Positions 33,868 through 43,298 of a stretch of DNA of 64,000 nucleotides are shown here, piece after piece (the first letter of the stretch is position 1; every line of letters begins with the position of its first letter). The position numbers and the translations under genes are program-made. The notes below the pieces were generated by a model. The model was not told where the DNA came from and made no database searches. It saw only the letters and a program-made list of their open reading frames with translations. Source of the DNA: Bryobacterales bacterium (GTDB taxonomy: Bacteria; Acidobacteriota; Terriglobia; Bryobacterales; Bryobacteraceae); the NCBI GenBank assembly GCA_003167495.1, contig PMSX01000342.1, positions 46,034 through 110,033 of the forward strand, given 5' to 3'.

Positions 33868-35640
33868 TCAGTGTGAGTGGCGCGGTACGATGTTGCGTAA
33901 ATCTCGATATCCGACCGCGAATTCCAGGCACGCTCCCGTTTCGAGTTGGCCGACATGTTGCCGGTAGAGTTCCTGCCACGGCGAATCGTGAGTGAGTGAA
34001 ACCGGTTTCAGGTTACACCGGCGGCGCTCCATCTCCTCGTCGCTGACTAGCACGTCTACGCGCCGGTTGCGAAGATCGACGCGTACTTTGTCTCCGGTCT
34101 GCAGAAGCGCCAGATTGCCGCCCACCACTGACTCTGGCGACGCATTAAGGATAGACGGCGTATCGGAGGTGCCGCTTTGCCTTCCATCTCCCATGCACGG
34201 CAGCACCCCGATGCCGCGATTCGTCAAGTGTCCCGGCGGAGTCATGTTGACCACCTCTGCCGAACCCGGATAGGCCACGGGACCAGCGCCGCGAACCACC
34301 AACATGCAGGTCTCGTCAATTTCAAGAGACGCGTCTTCGATGCGCCGCCGATAGTCTTCCGGACCGTCAAAAACGATCACTCGCGAAACAAAACAATCGA
34401 TCGATCCGGGCGTCGATAAAAAGCGCCGTTTGAAGTCTTCACCAATGACAGACGTTTTGACCAAAGCGGAATGGAACAGATTGCCCGAAACGACTACGAA
34501 ACCCGCGCGTTCGCTGACCGGATCGCTGCATGGACGGATGATGTTCGTATTCAGGCTGCGTTTATCGCGATAGTTCTCGCCAATCGTTTTTCCAGTTACT
34601 GTCAGAGCATCGCCCCGGATGTGTCCAGCGGCAATCAACTCACCTATAATCGCCGGCACGCCTCCCGCGCGATGATACTCTTCGCCCAGGAATTCGCCCG
34701 CTGGCTGGATGTTCGCCAGCAGCGGAACGTCGTGACCAATCGTCTCCCAATCTTCGATATCAAGAGACACTCCCATATGGCGTGCGATGGCGGTGATATG
34801 AGGTGGGCAATTCGTGGAAGCCCCAATGGCGGATGCTGCCACAATCGAGTTCTCGAAAGCTTCGCGTGTCATGATTCTGCTCGGCGTCAAGTCCTCGCGA
34901 ACCATTTGGACAATGCGCTTTCCCGTCTCGAACGCCATCCGTGCGCGCTCCGCGTAAGGAGCGGGAATGCTCGCGCACCCAGGCAGAGACATGCCAAGCG
35001 CTTCGGCGAGTGAATTCATCGACAACGCTGTACCCATCGTGTTGCAATGCCCGGCGCTCGGTATTCCGTGCACCACTCGGTTGATTAGCTCTTCTCCGTC
35101 GATCTTACCTGCGGCCATAAGGCGGCGGGCCTCCCAAAGCATGGTTCCCGTTCCCACCGGCCTCCCATTCAGATAGCTGTTCAGCATCGGCCCGCTGGAA
35201 AGAATGATGGCCGGGAGGTTGACAGTCGCGGCAGCCATCAGACAGGCGGGTGTGGTCTTATCGCAGCCAGTAGTCATCACCACGCCGTCAAACGGATAGC
35301 CGCATAAAATTTCCACCAATCCGAGATAGGCGAGATTGCGATCCAGCGCGGCTGTTGGCCTGCGCAACGTCTCTTGCAGCGGATGCATGGGGAACTCGAA
35401 AGGAATACCGCCCGCGTCGCGAACGCCATCCTTTACGCGGCTCGCCAGGCTTACGTGGATCCGGTTGCACGCAGTGAGATCTCCCCCCGATTGCGCTATG
35501 CCAATGATGGGCCGCTTCGACCGGAGCTCCTCCTTGGTAATTCCGTAGTTAAAGAAGCGCTCCAGGTAAATGGCCGTTTCACTTGGCTCGTCGTTGAACC
35601 AGTGTTCGCTGCGGAGTCGCTTGTCGGAGGCGTTGTTCAT
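33868..35640 (-). CDS. IlvD/Edd-family aldonate dehydratase, D-xylonate dehydratase-like
   Basis: 590 aa. Fe-S ligand cysteines Cys58 (TACNRIH), Cys126 (TTGCDKTTPA) and Cys199 (AGHCNTMGT) are in place, as are the active-site block 'RAGGVPA' and 'PSILNASPESVVGGNLALL'. From memory it aligns over its whole length with Caulobacter XylD (591 aa), including 'YLERFMNYGIT', 'RPTAALDRNL' and the C-terminal 'PRHNH'-type end, much closer than to IlvD. It would dehydrate an aldonate (xylonate or similar) to a 2-keto-3-deoxy sugar acid. It sits between a lactonase and an amidohydrolase gene, supporting a sugar-acid pathway. Exact substrate is inference. Confidence 0.82.
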   Translation of the reverse strand: MNNASDKRLRSEHWFNDEPSETAIYLERFFNYGITKEELRSKRPIIGIAQSGGDLTACNRIHVSLASRVKDGVRDAGGIPFEFPMHPLQETLRRPTAALDRNLAYLGLVEILCGYPFDGVVMTTGCDKTTPACLMAAATVNLPAIILSSGPMLNSYLNGRPVGTGTMLWEARRLMAAGKIDGEELINRVVHGIPSAGHCNTMGTALSMNSLAEALGMSLPGCASIPAPYAERARMAFETGKRIVQMVREDLTPSRIMTREAFENSIVAASAIGASTNCPPHITAIARHMGVSLDIEDWETIGHDVPLLANIQPAGEFLGEEYHRAGGVPAIIGELIAAGHIRGDALTVTGKTIGENYRDKRSLNTNIIRPCSDPVSERAGFVVVSGNLFHSALVKTSVIGEDFKRRFLSTPGSIDCFVSRVIVFDGPEDYRRRIEDASLEIDETCMLVVRGAGPVAYPGSAEVVNMTPPGHLTNRGIGVLPCMGDGRQSGTSDTPSILNASPESVVGGNLALLQTGDKVRVDLRNRRVDVLVSDEEMERRRCNLKPVSLTHDSPWQELYRQHVGQLETGACLEFAVGYRDLRNIVPRHSH

Positions 35641-35658
35641 CAGTGCCTGGACACACCG

Positions 35659-36723
35659 TTACGCAATGTGCGCCCCTTGTGTTCCTACGTACAACGAGTA
35701 CAGCGACTGGCTCGCTGCCATGAACAGCCGGTTGCGCTTGGGGCCGCCGAAACAGATATTAGCGCAGATCTCCGGCAGCAGGATCATCCCGATGCGCTGC
35801 CCTTCCGGCGAAAAGACCTGCACCCCGTCGTAGCCCGCCCCCCCGTTCGAGCCTGCCCAAATATTGCCGTCCACATCGGCTCGAATCCCGTCGGCGAGGC
35901 CCGACCTTTCACCCAGCTTCATATCGGTGAACACCTTTTGATTGCGCAGCTTGTTATCGGCGAGGTCGAACACCTGGACATTCTTTGGTGTGCCTGTGTC
36001 GCAGATATACACCTTCTTATAGTCGGGCGAAAAGCAGATGCCGTTGGGCTTATCCAGCGCGTCAGTCACTATTTCGATCTTCGCCGTCTTCGCATCCACG
36101 CGGTAGACAGCTTCCTTTAGCTCAGACTTAGCTTGGTTGCCTTCATAGTTCCCCAGAATTCCGTACGGTGGGTCCGTGAACCAGATGGAACCATCCGGGT
36201 GTACGACGATATCGTTCGGCGAATTGAACAGCTTGCCATTGTACTTGTCGGCGATCGTCGTCACTGCGCCCGTATGCTCGTAGCGCACCACTCGCCGCCC
36301 GGCGTGCTCGCAGGAAAGCTGTCGCCCTTCGAAGTCGAACGTGTTACCGTTGCTATAACCCGACGGGCTGCGGAACGTCGTGACGTGCTCGTCCTCCTCA
36401 AGGAAGCGCAATTGGCGGTTGTTCGGAATGTCGCTCCACATTAGATACTGCCCCTGGCCGCACCACGCGGGCCCCTCTGCCCACCTTGTCCCCACGTAGT
36501 GCCGGTAAAGGATCGCATTAAATAGCTGGTACTTCGCGAAGCTCTTGTCCACCGCTACTACGTCCGGGTCCGGATAGCGCATGGGCTGAATGTTGTCGGC
36601 CCAGTCGCGTTGTGTCTGCGCCAGCACCGGAGTGGCGGCGGCCAGTGTCAGAAACGATCTACGGCCCAAGCCAGATTTTTCAGAATGATTGGATGGCATC
36701 GGCGTCATTGTATGCCATTTCAT
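35659..36723 (-). CDS. SMP-30/gluconolactonase-family lactonase, Tat-exported
   Basis: 354 aa; the start could be the ATG at 36699. The leader 'GLGRRSFLTLAAATPVLAQ' has a twin-arginine motif. A six-bladed SMP-30 propeller follows with the metal-binding pieces 'EGPAWCGQGQYLMWSDIPNN', 'NSPNDIVVHPDGSIWFTDPPYG', 'KPNGICFSPDYKKVYICDT' and 'LADGIRADVDGNIWAG'. These enzymes open aldonolactones to aldonic acids. It lies between the PQQ dehydrogenase (32 nt upstream) and the dehydratase (18 nt downstream), consistent with a periplasmic oxidation route. Confidence 0.88.
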   Translation of the reverse strand: MKWHTMTPMPSNHSEKSGLGRRSFLTLAAATPVLAQTQRDWADNIQPMRYPDPDVVAVDKSFAKYQLFNAILYRHYVGTRWAEGPAWCGQGQYLMWSDIPNNRQLRFLEEDEHVTTFRSPSGYSNGNTFDFEGRQLSCEHAGRRVVRYEHTGAVTTIADKYNGKLFNSPNDIVVHPDGSIWFTDPPYGILGNYEGNQAKSELKEAVYRVDAKTAKIEIVTDALDKPNGICFSPDYKKVYICDTGTPKNVQVFDLADNKLRNQKVFTDMKLGERSGLADGIRADVDGNIWAGSNGGAGYDGVQVFSPEGQRIGMILLPEICANICFGGPKRNRLFMAASQSLYSLYVGTQGAHIA

Positions 36724-36755
36724 TTTCGATTCGCTGCGCCACGCACGTGCCGCGC

Positions 36756-38435
36756 CTAATACATCACGAACGCCCAGAGTGTATCGCCCGTGGCCGCGAT
36801 CACGTATTGACGGCCATCAAGCAAGTAGGTCTGCGGCGGATTGCTCACATAGCCGATGCGCGTATTCCACAAAGCTTTGCCCGTGGCCGCATCGTGAGCC
36901 ACTAAACTCCCAGCCCCATCGCCGCCAAAGATCAGTCCACCAGCAGTGGCCAAAAGACCGCCGCCACCACCGCCGTCGCTGTAGTAAGGATGCCGCCACG
37001 CTACCTTGCCTGTTTTATAGTCAATGGCGGTTAGGTAGGTTCCTCCCGATCCAATCTCATCCTCTTGCTTTCCTCCCAGACCCATCGAACCCCGCGGATC
37101 CAGATCGGTGAGGTAGAACTCCGAAAAGGTATTGTGCTCCGAGACATATAGGAGACCGGTGTCCGGCGAGTAAGCCGGCGGCTCCCAGTTGATAGTTCCG
37201 TCTGAACCAGGTGAAACCAGTGAACCTCCCACTGTCGCATATTTTTCCGGATTCACTTTCGGCCCGCCTAAACTGTTCTCGCCCTCCCCCCAATTTGTGA
37301 ATTTGCCCCATTTGCTGGTGACAAGATGTTCCCCCGTTGTCCGATCAAGCGTGAAGTAATATCCGTTACGCGCAGCCGTTAGCACGAGTTTCCTCATTTT
37401 GCCGTCGAACATTGCGTCTATCAAGACGGGAGTCTGCGCTGAGTCGTAGTCGTGCATGTCGTGAGGGGACGTCTGGTAATACCAAGCCATCTTGCCGGTG
37501 TCTACGTTCACGGCGATTAGAGAGCAAGTGTACAGGTTATCGCCCGGGCCACGGGTGCCGTTCGTAAAGGCCGGAGTGGGGTTGCCGGTACCAAACATGT
37601 ACAGCTTCGTTTCCGGATCGTATGCGCCCGAAATCCATGCCTGGGCGCCGCCGTGTCTTGCGGCATCGAGACTCGCCCACGTATCAAGTCCCGCGTCGCC
37701 TTTCTCCATCGGCACCGTATAGTGCTTCCATTGCAGTTCGCCCGTCTCTGGATCGAAGGAATCCAGAAAGCCGGGAGCATCGATGTCGTCGCCCGTTCCC
37801 ACCAGCACATGATTACCTACTACAACGGGAGCTGTTGTCGAAAAGTAACCGTTGTCCAAGTCGGCAATGACCTTATGCCAGCGCTCCTTGCCCGTTTTCG
37901 CGTCGAGCGACACCAGAAAATCGTCCGGCGTCTCCATGAACAGATAGTTGTTCCACATGCCAAGGCCGCGGTTCCCTATATGCGTGCCGCCCTTGGTCTT
38001 CCAGAAGTAATGCCACAATTCATGCCCGTCGCGGGCGTCCACCGCCCAGGCGTTGTCGGGCATCGTGAAGTACAGAGTGCCATCTACTTCGAGCACCGAT
38101 GCCTTGATGGTGCCACTCTGAAGATTGATATCGCCGGGTCCCTCGCCTCCAACAATCACCGGCGGAGTGCGCTGATAACGCCTCCCGCGGCGGTTGCCTT
38201 CACCGGTGCCAGGAGTGACCTGCGTCATCCAGGCGAGCGTGAGGTGCTGGACGTTGGAACGATCTACCTCCTTGAGCGCGCTGTAGCGCTTGCCGGAATA
38301 ATCGCCACTGTAGGTTGGCCACGAATCAGAGAGCGGTTTGAGAATGTCGGCTGGATTCAAGCCGTTGCCTTGCGCCTGCACAAATAGCGGCGCAACGAGT
38401 AGACCGGCGCCGAAAACGATTGCGTTGAGTTTCAT
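36756..38435 (-). CDS. PQQ-dependent dehydrogenase (quinoprotein), periplasmic
   Basis: 559 aa; signal peptide ending 'FVQAQG'. An eight-bladed quinoprotein beta-propeller with typical Trp-docking pieces ('WPTYSGDYSGKRYSALKEVDRSNVQHLTLAWM', 'DARDGHELWHYFWK', 'DAKTGKERWHKVI', 'DYDSAQTPVLID'). No CxxCH is present, so electrons must leave through the separate cytochrome c encoded just upstream, whose stop overlaps this start (ATGA). Substrate is likely an alcohol or aldose; the downstream lactonase and dehydratase favour an aldose. A paralogous pair lies at 46841-49266. Confidence 0.9.
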   Translation of the reverse strand: MKLNAIVFGAGLLVAPLFVQAQGNGLNPADILKPLSDSWPTYSGDYSGKRYSALKEVDRSNVQHLTLAWMTQVTPGTGEGNRRGRRYQRTPPVIVGGEGPGDINLQSGTIKASVLEVDGTLYFTMPDNAWAVDARDGHELWHYFWKTKGGTHIGNRGLGMWNNYLFMETPDDFLVSLDAKTGKERWHKVIADLDNGYFSTTAPVVVGNHVLVGTGDDIDAPGFLDSFDPETGELQWKHYTVPMEKGDAGLDTWASLDAARHGGAQAWISGAYDPETKLYMFGTGNPTPAFTNGTRGPGDNLYTCSLIAVNVDTGKMAWYYQTSPHDMHDYDSAQTPVLIDAMFDGKMRKLVLTAARNGYYFTLDRTTGEHLVTSKWGKFTNWGEGENSLGGPKVNPEKYATVGGSLVSPGSDGTINWEPPAYSPDTGLLYVSEHNTFSEFYLTDLDPRGSMGLGGKQEDEIGSGGTYLTAIDYKTGKVAWRHPYYSDGGGGGGLLATAGGLIFGGDGAGSLVAHDAATGKALWNTRIGYVSNPPQTYLLDGRQYVIAATGDTLWAFVMY

Positions 38436-39325
38436 TTCAAGGTCACCAAATATGCGGTTACATCGTGAATATTTCTGTCGCTGTATTCCGAGAGCAGATC
38501 TCGATGCGCTTTTAAGGGGTCGTGAATCGTCACATTCGGCGTGTCTCCACTCCTCTGAAAGGTCCTTTGCGATCCGTCAGGAAGAGACACCGTAATCAGG
38601 AACTCGTCAATGCGCACCAGTTTGCCTTCCACCGTTTCCCCGGAAGGCAGCGAGATTGTAGCCCTCACTGTACGAGCAGCCGGCGCGTTGGGTCTCATCT
38701 CTTCTTCGCGTGTGCCGCCCGCGAGCCAAGCGTCTTGCAGCCGCTTCTGATCTGGGATTCGCGTGGCTATCTTATTAAGGTCGTCGGTCGCGGAATGGCA
38801 GCCGCTGCATTTCGTTGCAAAGTACGCCTTCCCTTCGCTCGCATTGCCAACAAGGATGCTCGGTACCTCGCGTCCAGCGGACGGCGGGGCACCTTGTCCT
38901 TGAATAGTTTCGATGACGCTGCGCACGTAAGCGGCCACCGCATTGGCGTCCTCGTCACTCATCCCAATGGCCGGCATTCCCATGTTCTGGCGGCTCCCAT
39001 GAATGATGGGTACTATCAACTCGCCATTTCGATCACTCAGCGCAACCTGCGAACGCAAAAGATTCGGGCCTCCCAGATCGCCTCCCCTCAAATCTGGACC
39101 GTGGCACCCCCGGCAGTCGACAGAGAACAGAGTCTTACCGCGTGCGATCTGCGCCGGATCGCCCGGCGGCCGCTTCTGCCCTGGTACAAATCCACCCCTT
39201 CGTGCAGGTTGGGGCGGAGGGACGCTTTGCGTGGCGGGAGGCTGTGCCGTCTGCGCTTCGGCAATTCGGGTGGAAGAAAGCACTAATGAGAGCAAACAGG
39301 CTCCGGCGATTGCTGGTTTTGTCAA
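38432..39325 (-). CDS. Di-heme cytochrome c with inserted beta-domain
   Basis: About 297 aa. I chose the TTG at 39325 because GAGG sits about 7 nt upstream and the leader TKPAIAGACLLSLVLSSTRIAEAQ begins there; the frame runs to 39349. After a Pro-rich linker, the first class I domain has CRGCH and the Met-ligand region 'MGMPAIGMSDEDANAVAAYV'. The second heme site is CSGCH. The closing helix ('YSDRNIHDVTAYLVTL') is separated from it by about 75 residues of beta-rich sequence ('RATISLPSGETVEGKLVRIDEFLITVSLPDGSQRTF'). It is the electron acceptor for the PQQ enzyme encoded next. Confidence 0.88.
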   Translation of the reverse strand: MTKPAIAGACLLSLVLSSTRIAEAQTAQPPATQSVPPPQPARRGGFVPGQKRPPGDPAQIARGKTLFSVDCRGCHGPDLRGGDLGGPNLLRSQVALSDRNGELIVPIIHGSRQNMGMPAIGMSDEDANAVAAYVRSVIETIQGQGAPPSAGREVPSILVGNASEGKAYFATKCSGCHSATDDLNKIATRIPDQKRLQDAWLAGGTREEEMRPNAPAARTVRATISLPSGETVEGKLVRIDEFLITVSLPDGSQRTFQRSGDTPNVTIHDPLKAHRDLLSEYSDRNIHDVTAYLVTLK

Positions 39326-39728
39326 AATGTTTACCTCAGTCGGTACCAAGCGCGATCAACAGTATTGTACACAGCGCAAGGCGGTGCCAATCTCTCGACC
39401 GCAAGAGAGTCTCTATGCCTGCGGCCCACCGATGATGATGAAAAGAAAAAGGGGCGACACTCCGGGCCCCTGGGAGAGCCACCCGGTAGACCAGTTCGGC
39501 AGGCGTGTCCCCTCTTTTTCGCTGCCCACCGGAGAGCGTTTTTCAACGGGGTGCTACGCAAGCCGCTTGCTCCACTTTTGTTCGCACCCCCGACGGCAGC
39601 CAAACGCTCAACAAGGATCGAGCGGTGCCAAAGCGTAGCAGACTTATTCTGCAAAGCCCTCACTCAGCAGCGCTCGCGGACAAAGTAAGTATGATGTAAA
39701 GGGTTCCCGCTCAAGAGGAGCAAAGTTG
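39326..39728. other. 403-nt divergent intergenic region rich in inverted repeats
   Basis: Lies between the cytochrome c gene (minus) and the alpha-mannosidase gene (plus). The middle holds the structured element listed separately. Next to the mannosidase start is a strong AGAGGAG ribosome-binding site (39713-39719). ORFs on both strands here lack recognisable protein features. Confidence 0.5.
39445..39640. repeat. Structured intergenic element (candidate dispersed repeat or ncRNA)
   Basis: Several complementary segments pack into about 195 nt. GAAAAAGGGG (39445 on) pairs with CCCCTCTTTTTC (39509-39520). GCTGCC (39521-39526) pairs with GGCAGC (39595-39600), and GAGCGTTT (39534-39541) with AAACGCTC (39602-39609). 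CGGGGTGC (39547-39554) pairs with the GCACCCCCG run (from 39584). GCAAG-CCG-CTTGC is a local hairpin at 39558-39570, and GCTACGC (39553-39559) pairs with GCGTAGC (39633-39639). Some pairings cross, so they are alternative or pseudoknotted. No known RNA family motif (RNase P, tmRNA, SRP) is recognised. The run CCCCTTTTTC on the minus strand could act as a terminator. Confidence 0.45.
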
Positions 39729-42700
39729 ATGTCTCGATTCCTGGCGATCTTCTTTTCATTGACAGTAGTCTGTCTGTTCCCGCTCAACGCTGGCCGCGCT
39801 CAGACAACCGAAAAACTTGACTTGGCCAAAGAGCCGACTCTTTATGTCGTCGGCTACGCCCACCTGGACACAGAATGGCGCTGGGAGTATCCACAGGTAA
39901 TCAGTGAGTACATTCGCAAGACCATGGAAGATAACTTCCGTTTGTTAGACAAATATCCTCACTATGTCTTCAATTTTAGCGGTGCAAACCGCTATCGCCT
40001 GATGAAAGAGTATTTTCCCGCCGATTTCTCAAAGTTGAAGACCTACGTTGACTCAGGACGCTGGTTTCCGGCGGGCTCATCCATGGAAGAGGGCGACGTG
40101 AACGCTCCAAGCGCCGAGGCCATCATCCGGCAAATCCTCTACGGTAATAATTGGTTCCGCAAGGAGCTTGGTCGAGCAAGCGCGGAATACATGTTGCCCG
40201 ATTGCTTCGGATTTCCTGCGTCGCTGCCGACGATTCTGGCCCACTCGGGTGTCAAAGGCTTTTCGACACAGAAGCTGGTATGGGGCTCCTCAGCCGATGC
40301 TGGCGGACCCGATTCGCGCGAAAAGACTCCGGAAGGAACCCCGTTTGACGTGGGCATATGGGTGGGACCCGATGGCGAGAGTGTCCTTGCCGGTCTCAAT
40401 CCAGGCAGCTACAGCGGCGGAATTGACACTGATCTTAGTAAGCCCTTGCCACCAGCGGCGGCTAACGAAGCGCTTGAAGAAATTCAGAGGAAAATTCTTC
40501 TTTTGCGCCAAAAGCTTGAACACGAACAAGAAAGCGGGCAACAGTTAGATAAAAAGGAAATACAGGAGTTCTTCGCGTTGAATAGTCAGGCGGAAGCCTT
40601 GACCAAGATTCAGCATGATCGAGACCAGGATCGCTATCAGGATAATTGGGCCGCGCGGGTCGAAACCAACGGCAAGGCTAGCGGAGTTTTCACAGACTAC
40701 CACTATTTCGGCACGGGCGACGTCGGCGGAGCACCGGATGAGGATTCAGTGAAGCGCCTTGAAGCCATCGTCACGAAGGGGACAACTAGCCTTCCACCCG
40801 ATGGGTACTTCTCAACGGGGCCAGCGCATCCTGAGTGGCCGCCCGTAAAAGTGGGTGATGGTTCGGTTCACGTCATATCGGCAAATGCTGAGCAGATGTT
40901 CCTGAACATCACCGCTCCCGAAGCCGCTGGGCTTCCTCGTTATACCGGTGAAATGGAACTAACCAATCATTCGGCTGGCTCACTTACGTCGCAGGCTTAT
41001 CAAAAACGTTGGCTGCGGAAGGAAGAATTATTGGCGGATGCAGCGGAGAAATCATCGCTCATCGCTGAATGGCTCGGTGCACGTCCATATCCACTCGCGC
41101 GCTTGAATGACGCCTGGACACTCGTCATGGGAGGTCACTTCCACGACATCGCCGCCGGGACTGCTACGCCCAAGGCCTACGAGTTCGCTTGGAACGACGA
41201 CGTGATCGCCATGAACCAGTTCGCGGGCGTATTGAATAACGCCACAGAAGCCGTGGCCACCGCCCTCGCTACCGATACCAAAGGCGTGCCGGTTGTAGTC
41301 TTCAATCCTCTCAACATCGAGCGGGAAGATGTGGTGGAAGCCACACTGAACTTTCCCGAAGGAATGCCTAGCTCGGTGCGCGTGATGGATCCGAAAGGAG
41401 GCGAGGTTCCGGCCCAAATTTCCGACGGTAAGATTGTATTCGTGGCTCGCGTGCCGCCAGTAGGTTATGCGGTTTATGACGTGCAGCCAGGTACGCCTGC
41501 GAATGGAGAGCTACAGATATCCGAGAACTCGCTCGAGAACCGGTACTATCGCGTGAAGCTCAATGCCGATGGCGACGTCGCTAGCATTTTCGACAAATCG
41601 ACCGGTAGAGAACTATTATCCGCCCCGGCACGCCTTGCCATCTCCTACGACAACCCAGCTCAATGGCCGGCCTGGAATATGGATTGGGACCAAGAGCAAG
41701 CCGCTCCCAAAACCTATGTCAGTGGCGCGCCGCATATTCGAGTGGCTGAGAACGGTGCGGCGCGCGTGTCTTTGGAAGTATCGCGCGAAACGGCTGGCTC
41801 TAAATTTGTACAAACGATCAGGCTCTCGGCAGGTGATGCCGGTAAGCGCGTAGAGTTCAAGAACGCCGTCGATTGGAACACGCGAGAGTCAAACCTCAAG
41901 GCAACTTTCCCACTGACGGCTTCAAACCTGATGGCCACCTACAACTGGGACATCGGTACCATCGCGCGGCCCACCGCCGAGCCGAAGAAATTCGAAGTGC
42001 CATCGCACCAGTGGATTGACTTAACTGACATTAGCGGTGAGTTCGGCGCCACTGTACTGACAGACTGCAAGAACGGATCAGACAAGCCTACCGATAACAC
42101 AATCCGACTCACATTAATCCGGACCCCGGGCACCCGCGGTGGCTTTCCCGACCAAGCCACCCAGGACATCGGGCACCACGAATTCGTCTATGGCATTTCC
42201 GGGCATGCGAATGGTTGGCGCGAGGCGGAAACCGATTGGCAAGGTCAACGTCTGAATGCTCCTCTCATCGCCTTTCAAGCTCCGAAACATAGCGGAATCC
42301 TCGGTCGCGAGTTTTCGTTTCTGAAAGTCAGTAGCTCACGAGTTCGAGTCTTAGCTCTCAAAAAGGCTGAACAGGGAGACGAGGTGATCGTCAGATTGGT
42401 GGAGTTGGATGGAAGACCTCAGCCGGGAGTTCGAGTGTCATTCCTGGCACCCATCACTTCAGCCCGCGAAGTGAACGGACAGGAGCAGGAACTAGGACCG
42501 GCGACTTTGACCGATGGCATTCTTGTCACCAGCTTTTCCGCCTATCAGCCGCGCACCTTCGCGGTCAGGCTCGGCGCTTCGCCGACTAAGGTTACGGGAG
42601 TGCGTTCCACGCCCATCGCGTTGCAGTATGACATAGCAACGGCCAGCAACGACGGGATGCGGGCGGGTGTCGGCTTTGACGGCAAGGGCAACGCCCTTCC

Positions 42701-43298
42701 GGCGGAAATGCTGCCGCGGGAGCTTACGTTCGATGCGGTCGATTTCCATCTCGCGCCCGCGAAAACAGGTGCTGCCAACGCTGTCGTCGCAAAGGGCCAA
42801 ATCATCAATCTGCCGGGCGGCCGCTACAACCGTGTCTATGTCTTGGCCGCGTCAACCGCCGCCGACCAAACAGCAACGTTCGTAGTGGGAGGCAAGAGCA
42901 TCGAGTTGAACATTCAGGGCTGGAGCGGATTCGTCGGTCAGTGGGACAACAGGAAATGGATCGCCAAAGACACTCCAGTCCCGGCGCGTCCAGGACGCCC
43001 AGCCGAAACGCATCATGATGATTACGCGGAGATGACTGGCATTCAGCCCGGCTACATCAAGCGCGCGAACCTGGCGTGGTATTGCTCCCATCACCACAAT
43101 GCTGCCGGGGAAAATGTGCCATACGCCTATTCCTACTTGTTTGCGTACCCCATAGATCTGCCGGCTGGAGCCAAAACGATCACCCTCCCGCACAACGAAC
43201 AAGTCCGCATTCTCGCAGTGTCGGTGGCCGAAGCGAACCCTGAGGTGAAACCTGCGCAGCCTTTATATGACACCCTCAGTAACGAACGATCACCGTAG
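39729..43298 (+). CDS. Secreted alpha-mannosidase, glycoside hydrolase family 38
   Basis: 1189 aa from the ATG at 39729 (a TTG lies directly before it), with AGAGGAG upstream. Signal peptide 1-25 (ending GRAQ). The GH38 N-terminal domain has the zinc-site motif 'YAHLDTEWRWEYP' (His45, Asp47), the catalytic nucleophile Asp158 in 'MLPDCFGFP' and a third zinc-site element 'GGHFHDIAAGTATPKAYEF'. A mid three-helix domain and a large C-terminal beta-sandwich part ('NRYYRVKLNADGDVASIFDKSTGREL') follow. A coiled insertion rich in Gln/Lys/Glu (about 235-290) interrupts the catalytic domain. It would trim alpha-linked mannose from glycans in the periplasm. Near a GH29 fucosidase gene, suggesting glycan foraging. 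Confidence 0.92.
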   Translation: MSRFLAIFFSLTVVCLFPLNAGRAQTTEKLDLAKEPTLYVVGYAHLDTEWRWEYPQVISEYIRKTMEDNFRLLDKYPHYVFNFSGANRYRLMKEYFPADFSKLKTYVDSGRWFPAGSSMEEGDVNAPSAEAIIRQILYGNNWFRKELGRASAEYMLPDCFGFPASLPTILAHSGVKGFSTQKLVWGSSADAGGPDSREKTPEGTPFDVGIWVGPDGESVLAGLNPGSYSGGIDTDLSKPLPPAAANEALEEIQRKILLLRQKLEHEQESGQQLDKKEIQEFFALNSQAEALTKIQHDRDQDRYQDNWAARVETNGKASGVFTDYHYFGTGDVGGAPDEDSVKRLEAIVTKGTTSLPPDGYFSTGPAHPEWPPVKVGDGSVHVISANAEQMFLNITAPEAAGLPRYTGEMELTNHSAGSLTSQAYQKRWLRKEELLADAAEKSSLIAEWLGARPYPLARLNDAWTLVMGGHFHDIAAGTATPKAYEFAWNDDVIAMNQFAGVLNNATEAVATALATDTKGVPVVVFNPLNIEREDVVEATLNFPEGMPSSVRVMDPKGGEVPAQISDGKIVFVARVPPVGYAVYDVQPGTPANGELQISENSLENRYYRVKLNADGDVASIFDKSTGRELLSAPARLAISYDNPAQWPAWNMDWDQEQAAPKTYVSGAPHIRVAENGAARVSLEVSRETAGSKFVQTIRLSAGDAGKRVEFKNAVDWNTRESNLKATFPLTASNLMATYNWDIGTIARPTAEPKKFEVPSHQWIDLTDISGEFGATVLTDCKNGSDKPTDNTIRLTLIRTPGTRGGFPDQATQDIGHHEFVYGISGHANGWREAETDWQGQRLNAPLIAFQAPKHSGILGREFSFLKVSSSRVRVLALKKAEQGDEVIVRLVELDGRPQPGVRVSFLAPITSAREVNGQEQELGPATLTDGILVTSFSAYQPRTFAVRLGASPTKVTGVRSTPIALQYDIATASNDGMRAGVGFDGKGNALPAEMLPRELTFDAVDFHLAPAKTGAANAVVAKGQIINLPGGRYNRVYVLAASTAADQTATFVVGGKSIELNIQGWSGFVGQWDNRKWIAKDTPVPARPGRPAETHHDDYAEMTGIQPGYIKRANLAWYCSHHHNAAGENVPYAYSYLFAYPIDLPAGAKTITLPHNEQVRILAVSVAEANPEVKPAQPLYDTLSNERSP

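Noticed and set aside
39331..39663. 110-codon minus-strand ORF upstream of the cytochrome c gene
   Set aside because: It covers the inverted-repeat element; composition is dominated by the palindromes and there is no ribosome-binding site or domain.
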